This document shows positions 7,009 to 11,539 of a DNA stretch of 11,539 bases, piece by piece. The position numbers were made by a program, and so were the translations under genes. The stretch is from an uncultured Coprococcus sp. (GTDB taxonomy: Bacteria; Bacillota_A; Clostridia; Lachnospirales; Lachnospiraceae): assembly GCA_900767685.1 (NCBI GenBank), contig CAAGAB010000284.1, positions 1-11,539 on the forward strand, in the 5' to 3' direction. The first letter of the stretch is position 1. Each line of letters opens with the position of its first letter. Under the pieces are notes generated by a model. That model saw nothing but the letters and a program-made list of their open reading frames with translations. It was not told where the DNA came from and did not search any database.

Positions 7009-9144
7009 ATGGCAGATAAGAATCCGATTTTTTATAACAGAGAGCTCAGCTGGCTGGAATTTGACAAGAGATGTCTTTCCGAGGCGAAAGACAAGACTAT
7101 ACCGTTGTTTGAGAGGATAAAGTTTCTCAGCATTACAGCATCCAATCTGGATGAATTCTTTATGGTCAGGATTGCATCTCTGACAGATATGGTACATGCG
7201 GGATACACCAAGAAGGATATTGCGGGCATGACACCGCAGGAGCAGCTTGATGCCCTTCATGTGAGCACAAAGGAATTCATGAAGAACCAGTATCAGACGC
7301 TTAACAGATCACTCATCCCTCAGCTCGCACAGAATGGATTGAAGCTTGTAAGACATTACGAGGATCTCACGCCGAAGCAGGCGAAGTATGTGGACAAATA
7401 CTTTGAGAAGGATGTGTATCCGGTCCTCACACCTATGGCGGTCGACTCATCCAGACCATTCCCGCTTGTGCGAAACAAATCGTTGAATATCGGTGCACTT
7501 ATATATGATAAGAAGAAAGATGTAACAGATATAGCCACGGTTCAGGTGCCGTCAGTGCTGCCTAGGATAGTGAAACTGCCATCGGAGGAGAAGGATGTCA
7601 CCGAGATCATACTTCTTGAGGAGGTTATCGAGAAGAATCTTGACAAATTGTTCCTGAGCTATGATATAGTGTGCGCATATCCATACAGGATTATGAGAAA
7701 TGCAGACTTCTCCATAGACGAGGAGGAGACAGCGGATCTTTTGAAGGAGATAGAAAAGCAGCTTAAGCAGAGACAGTGGGGCGAGGTCATCCGTCTTGAG
7801 GTGGATGAGGCTATGGACAAGAAACTCCTGAAGGAACTCAAGAATCACCTCGGAGTAGATGACGAAGTCGTGTACAAGATAAATGGACCTCTTGATCTCA
7901 CGTTCCTCATGAAGGTAAATGGTATAGAAGGATTTGAACATCTCAAGTATCCGAAGTACAAGCCTCAGCCGGTACCGGGGATGGGCGATTACAGCCATAT
8001 ATTTGACAGGATAAGGAAGGGGGACATACTGCTGTTCCATCCATATTATGAGTTTACACCTGTCATAGAATTTATCAGACAGGCGGCAAATGACCCGGAT
8101 GTCCTGGCGATAAAGCAGACACTCTACCGTGTCAGCGGCAATTCACCTATCATAGCAGCACTTGCCCAGGCAGCAGAAAATGGCAAGCAGGTTACGGTTC
8201 TAGTGGAGCTTAAGGCCAGGTTTGATGAGGAGAACAATATTGCATGGGCAAAGAAACTTGAGCAGGCCGGCTGCCACGTAATATATGGTCTGGTCGGTCT
8301 GAAGACGCACTCCAAGATCGCTCTCGTTGTGAGACGTGAGGAGGATGGAATCAGGAGATATGTTCACCTTGGAACAGGAAACTACAATGACCAGACAGCA
8401 AAGCTATACACTGATATGGGCCTTCTCACATGCAGTGATGCCATAGGAGAGGATGCCACTGCGGTGTTTAACATGCTGTCAGGATACTCAGAGCCGAAGA
8501 AATGGAATAAGCTTGCGGTTGCACCTATATGGCTGAAGGATAAATTCCTCATGCTGATAGGACGTGAGGCGGAGAATGCAAGACAGGGCAAGAAGGCAAG
8601 GATAGTTGCCAAGATGAACAGTCTGTGTGATCCGGTTATCATGAACGCGCTCTATGATGCGTCAAAGGCAGGTGTGAAGATAGATCTGATAGTCAGGGGA
8701 ATATGTTGTATCAAGGCAGGAGTGCCAGGGCTTTCTGAGAATATTTCAGTCAGGTCGATCGTGGGAAATTATCTTGAACACTCAAGAATATTCTATTTCT
8801 ATAATGACGGATTTGAGGATATATACATGGGAAGCGCTGACTGGATGCCTAGAAACCTTGACAAGAGAGTGGAGATCACTTTCCCGGTTGAGGATCCGGG
8901 ACTCAAGGCAAAGGTGAAGGAGATACTTCAGGTACAGCTGGCAGATACCCTCAAGGCACATATCATGCAGCCTGACGGTTCATATGTGAAACAGGATCTC
9001 AGGGGAAAGACCAGACTTGATTCGCAGATGTATTTCGTGAAGAAAGCCCAGGCGGGTCAGGAGATAGAGGATGATGTGGAGAACAAAAGGGTGTTCATAC
9101 CTATAGAATCCCGCGAGGATGAAACAGACTCACAGACAGAGTAA
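7009..9144 (+). CDS. ppk1: Polyphosphate kinase 1
   Basis: Reversibly polymerises the gamma-phosphate of ATP into long-chain inorganic polyphosphate. It has 711 residues, the usual length for PPK1. The N-terminal domain starts with YNRELSWLEFDKRCL and continues through ASNLDEFFMVRIA. The catalytic core shows IKQTLYRVSG, the LVELKARFDEENN segment, KTHSK with the autophosphorylated His434 (equivalent to E. coli His435), HLGTGNYND, and YLEHSRIFYF with the second catalytic His591. The tail after about residue 680 is acidic and probably disordered. The RBS AAAAGGGGG lies at 6991-6999 inside the end of ppx, and only 3 bases separate the genes, so ppx and ppk1 are translationally adjacent. It is the last gene of the long operon; the region after it holds only weak hairpins. 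Confidence 0.97.
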   Translation: MADKNPIFYNRELSWLEFDKRCLSEAKDKTIPLFERIKFLSITASNLDEFFMVRIASLTDMVHAGYTKKDIAGMTPQEQLDALHVSTKEFMKNQYQTLNRSLIPQLAQNGLKLVRHYEDLTPKQAKYVDKYFEKDVYPVLTPMAVDSSRPFPLVRNKSLNIGALIYDKKKDVTDIATVQVPSVLPRIVKLPSEEKDVTEIILLEEVIEKNLDKLFLSYDIVCAYPYRIMRNADFSIDEEETADLLKEIEKQLKQRQWGEVIRLEVDEAMDKKLLKELKNHLGVDDEVVYKINGPLDLTFLMKVNGIEGFEHLKYPKYKPQPVPGMGDYSHIFDRIRKGDILLFHPYYEFTPVIEFIRQAANDPDVLAIKQTLYRVSGNSPIIAALAQAAENGKQVTVLVELKARFDEENNIAWAKKLEQAGCHVIYGLVGLKTHSKIALVVRREEDGIRRYVHLGTGNYNDQTAKLYTDMGLLTCSDAIGEDATAVFNMLSGYSEPKKWNKLAVAPIWLKDKFLMLIGREAENARQGKKARIVAKMNSLCDPVIMNALYDASKAGVKIDLIVRGICCIKAGVPGLSENISVRSIVGNYLEHSRIFYFYNDGFEDIYMGSADWMPRNLDKRVEITFPVEDPGLKAKVKEILQVQLADTLKAHIMQPDGSYVKQDLRGKTRLDSQMYFVKKAQAGQEIEDDVENKRVFIPIESREDETDSQTE

Positions 9145-9230
9145 GGAAAGAACTTGATATCCGAAAGTATGAAAGGATAGATGACTTCAAGTTTGATATA
9201 GGTGTCATGTTTTATGCAAATAAAAAATTA
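9145..9230 (+). other. ppk1-infC spacer, no convincing terminator
   Basis: AT-rich stretch between the ppk1 stop and the infC promoter. It contains a 7-bp inverted repeat with a long loop (AACTTGA at 9151-9157 and TCAAGTT at 9187-9193), and a 5-bp one (ATGAC at 9181-9185 and GTCAT at 9204-9208) followed by GTTTTA. Neither is a good intrinsic terminator, so upstream transcription may end by another mechanism or read into the infC leader. The A/T-rich end (9220-9230) may act as an UP element for the promoter that follows. Confidence 0.4.
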
Positions 9231-9259
9231 TTGACATAGCACTGCGGATATGGTATTCT
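9231..9259 (+). promoter_or_regulatory. Sigma-A promoter with extended -10 for infC-rpmI-rplT
   Basis: A perfect -35 TTGACA (9231-9236) is followed by a 17-base spacer and the -10 TATTCT (9254-9259), preceded by TGG (9251-9253), which makes it an extended -10. The expected start of transcription is near 9266. The same ATGGTATT string occurs in the tRNA promoter at 11421-11428. This gives the translation operon a strong promoter of its own, independent of the long upstream operon. Confidence 0.85.
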
Positions 9260-9337
9260 ACCATTGCTGTGTGAAACAGTGAACATAGAAGCAGAGTATC
9301 CGCTCTCACCTCAGCATGACAGATCCTTCGGATTAAA

Positions 9338-9376
9338 GATTATAATTCAGGATTATAATTCAAGATTATATTTCAT
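9338..9376 (+). repeat. Three tandem copies of a 13-base repeat in the infC leader
   Basis: Copies are GATTATAATTCAG (9338-9350), GATTATAATTCAA (9351-9363) and GATTATATTTCAT (9364-9376). The first two differ only in the last base; the third has one further change. Each full copy contains the self-complementary core ATTATAAT, so the copies can pair with one another in RNA. The array lies between the 5' hairpins and the terminator of the leader. Confidence 0.9.
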
Positions 9377-9449
9377 GTCTCGGGTAAATAAACTAGCTTA
9401 GAAGAATTGACAGGTTCAGCCTGTATTTTGAATATGCTTTTTATTAAGA

Positions 9450-9480
9450 AAGTGGATAGTTTGTTCTATCCACTTTTCTT
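9450..9480 (+). terminator. Leader (attenuator) terminator upstream of infC
   Basis: A perfect 10-bp stem AAGTGGATAG (9450-9459) / CTATCCACTT (9466-9475) with a 6-base loop is followed by a T-rich run (9474-9480). It lies about 70 bases before the infC start codon and downstream of the operon's own promoter, so it acts as an attenuator rather than an end-of-operon terminator. Confidence 0.85.
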
Positions 9481-9547
9481 ATGTTATGAGAGTGGCTTAC
9501 AATGGCAGCTTGTAATACGAAATTTTAAAATGTGGAGGTAGAGAGTC

Positions 9548-10054
9548 ATTAGCGATTTAATGATCAACGAACAGATTAGAGACAGAGAGGTACGACTCAT
9601 CGGAGAAGATGGTCAGCTTATAGGAATCATGTCATCCAGAGATGCATTCAAGATGGCACAGGATGCAGGACTTGATCTTGTCAAGATAGCACCTAAAGCT
9701 CAGCCACCAGTATGTAAGATCGTAGATTACGGAAAGTACCGCTACGAGCAGGCCAGAAAAGAGAAAGAGGCCAAGAAAAAGCAGAAGACGATGGAAGTTA
9801 AAGAGGTAAGGCTTTCACCAAACATTGATTCGAACGATCTTAACACCAAGATCAATCAGGCGAGAAAGTTCCTTGAGCATGGAGACAAGGTTAAGGTTAC
9901 TCTGAGATTCAGAGGAAGAGAGCTTGCACATGTGGAGCAGTCTAAGGTTATCCTCGACAATTTTGCAGAGAAGCTTGCAGAGATAGCTGTAGTTGATAAG
10001 CCTGCAAAGTTTGAGGGCAGAAGCATGATAATGTTTTTAACACAAAAGCGTTAA
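9548..10054 (+). CDS. infC: Translation initiation factor IF-3, AUU start codon
   Basis: Binds the 30S subunit, prevents early 50S joining and checks the start codon and initiator tRNA. The N-terminal domain shows INEQIRDREVRLIGEDG and continues to KIAPKAQPPVCKIVDYGKYRYE; a Lys-rich linker (KEKEAKKKQK) leads into the C-terminal domain with KEVRLSPNID, the TLRFRGRE motif and the final KFEGRSMIMFL. The start needs care: GGAGG at 9534-9538 is 21 bases before the ATG at 9560, too far, but 9 bases before an ATT at 9548 in the same frame. The product then starts (M)SDLMINEQIR and has 168 residues. AUU starts are a known hallmark of infC (E. coli, Geobacillus) and allow IF3 to repress its own translation by rejecting its non-standard start codon. 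Confidence 0.95.
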   Translation: MSDLMINEQIRDREVRLIGEDGQLIGIMSSRDAFKMAQDAGLDLVKIAPKAQPPVCKIVDYGKYRYEQARKEKEAKKKQKTMEVKEVRLSPNIDSNDLNTKINQARKFLEHGDKVKVTLRFRGRELAHVEQSKVILDNFAEKLAEIAVVDKPAKFEGRSMIMFLTQKR

Positions 10055-10094
10055 ATTATTATAGACATATAATTCAAGGAGGAAGTAGAGTAAA

Positions 10095-10292
10095 ATGGCT
10101 AAATTAAAGACAAAAAGAGCAGCAGCTAAGCGTTTCAAGAAAACAGCTAACGGCGGTTTAAAGAGATCTAAAGCTTATAAGAGTCATATCTTAACAAAGA
10201 AGACCACTAAGAGAAAGAGAAATCTTAGAAAGGCTACAATGACAGATGCAACAAACGAGAAGGTAATGAAGAAGATATTACCTTATATCTAA
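10095..10292 (+). CDS. rpmI: 50S ribosomal protein L35
   Basis: A small (65 residues), very basic ribosomal protein with the typical L35 opening [21 protein letters not shown] and the body [24 protein letters not shown]. It assembles into the large subunit. RBS AAGGAGGAAG is at 10077-10086. It lies 40 bases after infC in the conserved infC-rpmI-rplT order, and its expression should follow the leader attenuator. Confidence 0.98.
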   Translation: MAKLKTKRAAAKRFKKTANGGLKRSKAYKSHILTKKTTKRKRNLRKATMTDATNEKVMKKILPYI

Positions 10293-10314
10293 TAGATCAG
10301 GAGGAAGAAAACCA

Positions 10315-10671
10315 ATGGCAAGAGTTAAAGGCGGAATGAACGCAAAGCAGAAGCATAATAAGGTATTAAAGCTTGCAAAGGGCTACAGAGGAGCAAGAAG
10401 CAAGCAGTATAGAGTAGCAAAGCAGTCAGTTATGAGAGCACTCACATCTTCATACGCTGGCAGAAAGCAGAGAAAGAGACAGTTAAGACAGCTCTGGATC
10501 GCTCGTATCAACGCAGCAGCAAGAATGAACGACATCTCATACAGCAAGCTTATGCATGGTCTTAAGCTGGCAGGTGTTGACATCAACAGAAAGATGCTCT
10601 CAGAGATGGCTATCAGCGATGCTGAGGGATTTGCAAAGCTTGTTGAGGTTGCAAAGGCACAGTTATCATAA
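10315..10671 (+). CDS. rplT: 50S ribosomal protein L20
   Basis: Early-assembling large-subunit protein that binds 23S rRNA, and in Firmicutes the repressor of its own operon through the leader. The 118-residue length is standard. Its opening [26 protein letters not shown] and the segments [25 protein letters not shown] and [22 protein letters not shown] are diagnostic. The first 60 residues are rich in Lys/Arg, as expected for the RNA-binding extension. RBS AGGAGGAAG is at 10299-10307, 22 bases after the rpmI stop. A strong terminator follows at 10706. Confidence 0.98.
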   Translation: MARVKGGMNAKQKHNKVLKLAKGYRGARSKQYRVAKQSVMRALTSSYAGRKQRKRQLRQLWIARINAAARMNDISYSKLMHGLKLAGVDINRKMLSEMAISDAEGFAKLVEVAKAQLS

Positions 10672-10705
10672 TATCTGTGATATATAGATAATAAGAAGAT
10701 AAGAT

Positions 10706-10769
10706 AAAACAGGATTGCCGATCGGCTATGGACTTTAAGTTCGGGGCGCGTTGGCAGTCCTGTTTTTTT
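10706..10769 (+). terminator. Intrinsic terminator of infC-rpmI-rplT
   Basis: A 14-bp stem AAAACAGGATTGCC (10706-10719) / GGCAGTCCTGTTTT (10753-10766) with a single G-U pair is followed by a run of seven T (10763-10769). The 33-base loop begins within a GCCGATCGGC palindrome (10717-10726). It closes the translation operon and insulates the next gene. Confidence 0.92.
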
Positions 10770-10813
10770 ATACGATAAAATATTGTGATATAAGTCGTGG
10801 TGTGACGAATGAT

Positions 10814-10850
10814 TTGGGGTTTTATAATAAAAGTAAGTATGATATACTTA
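10814..10850 (+). promoter_or_regulatory. Candidate promoter with an overlapping inverted repeat (possible operator)
   Basis: Upstream of the 101-residue gene, TTGGGG (10814-10819) and TATGAT (10838-10843), 18 bases apart, form a plausible weak promoter; a TATAAT at 10823-10828 has no good -35. The candidate -10 sits inside an inverted repeat with 7-bp arms, TAAGTAT-GAT-ATACTTA (10834-10850). That is where a repressor operator would lie. The leader to the ATG would be about 100 bases and contains a small ATTGGT/ACCGAT hairpin around 10881-10898. All of this is inference from pattern. Confidence 0.4.
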
Positions 10851-10952
10851 TTGATGTAAATTCGTAGAATTTGCAGGGTGATTGGTTGGGGGACCGATTA
10901 ATAGTCAGTAGTGATCAAGACGGGAAGTAAAGACAAGAAGTAGGAGGCACAT

Positions 10953-11258
10953 ATGTTTGTAGAGAGAATAACAAAGGATCAGATGAAGATGTTCCTTGAG
11001 ACGTTTGCCTGTTGTAGTGAGCAGAAGAATCTTGTTATGAGACTCAACTACGCAGGAAAGGAACCGTATCTGGATGTCACAAGATTCAGCAATGGCTTGG
11101 TATATACAGATTCGTATTACGATTTCGATAGTACATACTGCAGTAATCTGTGGAATAAATTCCTATACACACAGTTTACACATGAATACTATACAGCGTT
11201 TAAAGAACATTTGATGAAAGATGTGGACAGAAAACTGACCAACATGATCAAGATCTGA
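10953..11258 (+). CDS. Unrecognised 101-residue cytosolic protein, rich in aromatic residues
   Basis: I do not recognise this family. It is very probably a real gene: a clear AGGAGG (10942-10947) precedes the ATG by 5 bases, it lies between two intrinsic terminators, and codon use matches its neighbours. There is no signal peptide or membrane segment. The sequence looks like a compact alpha/beta domain: an amphipathic start (ERITKDQMKMFLETF), a middle rich in Tyr, Phe and Asp (nine Tyr, including SYYDFDSTY and HEYY), and a basic helix at the end (KEHLMKDVDRKLTNMIKI). Three Cys occur, two adjacent at 20-21. No catalytic motif is visible. It appears to be monocistronic. Confidence 0.75.
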   Translation: MFVERITKDQMKMFLETFACCSEQKNLVMRLNYAGKEPYLDVTRFSNGLVYTDSYYDFDSTYCSNLWNKFLYTQFTHEYYTAFKEHLMKDVDRKLTNMIKI

Positions 11259-11287
11259 GTCGTATTTGCAGAGTATAAACAAACTAT

Positions 11288-11336
11288 AAACAAAGATTCA
11301 TTATACGAGAAAACTCGGTAGTGGATCTTTGTTTTT
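11288..11336 (+). terminator. Intrinsic terminator after the 101-residue gene
   Basis: A 13-bp stem AAACAAAGATTCA (11288-11300) / TGGATCTTTGTTT (11322-11334), with one G-U pair, is followed by T residues to 11336. A second hairpin CGAG-AAAA-CTCG (11306-11317) stacks inside the loop. The A-rich left arm might make it partly bidirectional. Confidence 0.88.
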
Positions 11337-11401
11337 GAGTGGAGAGCATTCAGGCTTAAAACTGGTTCAAAAGTACTGGTTTAAAAAAATAAAAAAAGAT
11401 G

Positions 11402-11430
11402 TTGACTTTATAAGTCTAGGATGGTATTAT
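11402..11430 (+). promoter_or_regulatory. Strong promoter of the tRNA-Leu gene, with UP-like A tract
   Basis: The -35 TTGACT (11402-11407), a 17-base spacer and the -10 TATTAT (11425-11430) preceded by TGG give an extended -10 promoter. An A-rich run at 11383-11398 just upstream looks like an UP element, usual for stable-RNA promoters. Two copies of ACTGGTT lie further up (11361-11367 and 11375-11381). Transcription should start near 11437, about 29 bases before the tRNA. Confidence 0.85.
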
Positions 11431-11465
11431 CTTATTCGTTGGTGACAAACGCATCACATAAATAT

Positions 11466-11539
11466 GCGGGAGTGCTGGAATTGGCAGACAGGCTAGACTA
11501 AGGATCTAGTGCTGGAAACGGCGTGTGGGTTCAAGTCCC
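11466..11539 (+). tRNA. tRNA-Leu (anticodon AAG), 3' end missing
   Basis: The class II tRNA layout reads from the acceptor strand GCGGGAG (11466-11472) through the leucine-type D arm (GGAATTGGCAGAC), anticodon stem CTAGA/TCTAG (11493-11497, 11505-11509) and loop CTAAGGA with anticodon AAG at 11500-11502. A long variable arm follows (GCTG-GAAA-CGGC), then the T arm up to TTCAAGTCCC, where the sequence stops. The end of the T stem, the 3' acceptor strand and the discriminator base are absent. A34 would need deamination to inosine by TadA to read CUC as well as CUU. More tRNA genes may follow. Confidence 0.95.

Larger units (their letters stand above)
9266..9547 (+). ncRNA. infC operon leader, probable ribosomal protein L20-type attenuator
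   Basis: About 280 untranslated bases precede infC. Firmicute infC-rpmI-rplT operons are known to be repressed by L20 through premature termination in such a leader (Rfam family L20_leader), and the position and layout here fit. Visible parts in order: a short hairpin AGAG/CTCT (9293-9306) whose loop reads TATCCG and which is followed by CACCT; a hairpin ATCC/GGAT (9323-9333); three 13-base tandem repeats (9338-9376); a hairpin ACAGG/CCTGT (9410-9424); and the intrinsic terminator at 9450-9480. TATCCGCT at 9297-9304 can pair over 8 bp (one G-U) with the 5' arm of the terminator, AGTGGATA at 9451-9458. That pairing would disrupt the terminator and could be the switch. Assignment to the L20 class rests on context and layout, not on a covariance search. 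Confidence 0.7.

Noticed and set aside
9151..9193. Inverted repeat AACTTGA/TCAAGTT after ppk1 as the operon terminator
   Set aside because: The loop is 29 bases, the stem is AT-rich, and no T run follows directly.
9341..9359. TATAAT boxes in the leader repeats as extra promoters
   Set aside because: The best -35 (ATGACA at 9316-9321) is 19 bases away and the second box has none; the boxes follow from the repeat unit.
9338..9376. Short repeats as a CRISPR-like array
   Set aside because: The units are directly adjacent 13-mers without spacers and there are no cas genes; it is a simple tandem repeat.
9410..9424. Hairpin ACAGG/CCTGT as a terminator
   Set aside because: It has only five pairs, and the following T run is short and broken; more likely a structural part of the leader.
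9434..9541. A 35-codon open frame (ATG at 9434) across the infC leader terminator
   Set aside because: It has no RBS, runs through both arms of the terminator stem, and ends at the infC RBS; it is best explained by the leader RNA.
9560..9562. ATG as the infC start
   Set aside because: The only RBS is 21 bases upstream, while the in-frame ATT at 9548 is at normal distance and matches known IF3 starts.

Overview
The window looks like a chromosomal piece of a low-to-moderate GC Firmicute, most likely a Lachnospiraceae (Coprococcus/Butyrivibrio/Roseburia-like). The reasons are strong AGGAGG-type ribosome binding sites before nearly every gene, heavy ATA (Ile) and AGA (Arg) codon use, the Ppx variant next to ppk, the HD hydrolase in a folate cluster, and the infC-rpmI-rplT operon with a long attenuated leader. 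The family call is an inference from style and gene content; the genus is a guess. The first 21 bases are Illumina adapter, not genome, and the last 74 bases are a tRNA cut off inside its T arm, so this is probably a whole short-read contig or one end of a contig.

Bases 22-9144 hold seven tightly spaced genes on the + strand with no terminator between them: a membrane-anchored polysaccharide (peptidoglycan) deacetylase lacking its 5' end; a 607-residue fusion of folylpolyglutamate/dihydrofolate synthase with an HD metal-dependent phosphohydrolase; folP; a folB-folK fusion; a prephenate dehydratase whose chorismate mutase domain is reduced to one helix; a divergent Ppx/GppA protein; and ppk1. 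The folate part covers dihydroneopterin to polyglutamylated folate (FolB, FolK, FolP, FolC). No folE is present, and the step that removes phosphates from dihydroneopterin triphosphate has no classical enzyme here, which makes the fused HD domain a candidate. Chorismate feeds both p-aminobenzoate for FolP and phenylalanine through PheA, so pheA beside the folate genes is not senseless. The ppx-ppk pair handles polyphosphate.

Bases 9231-10769 form a separate translation operon. A strong extended -10 promoter is followed by a leader of about 280 nt that contains three 13-nt tandem repeats and an intrinsic terminator, an arrangement typical of L20-controlled attenuation. Then come infC (with the AUU start codon typical of IF3), rpmI, rplT and a strong terminator.

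Bases 10770-11340 carry one unrecognised 101-residue, aromatic-rich protein with its own RBS, a candidate promoter/operator and a terminator. Bases 11402-11539 carry a strong promoter and a partial tRNA-Leu with anticodon AAG.

Most of this is core housekeeping DNA. The points most worth a second look are the FolC-HD fusion with its cysteine tail, the eroded chorismate mutase domain, the Ppx with altered active-site and HD motifs, and the infC leader with its tandem repeat and possible terminator-disrupting pairing.
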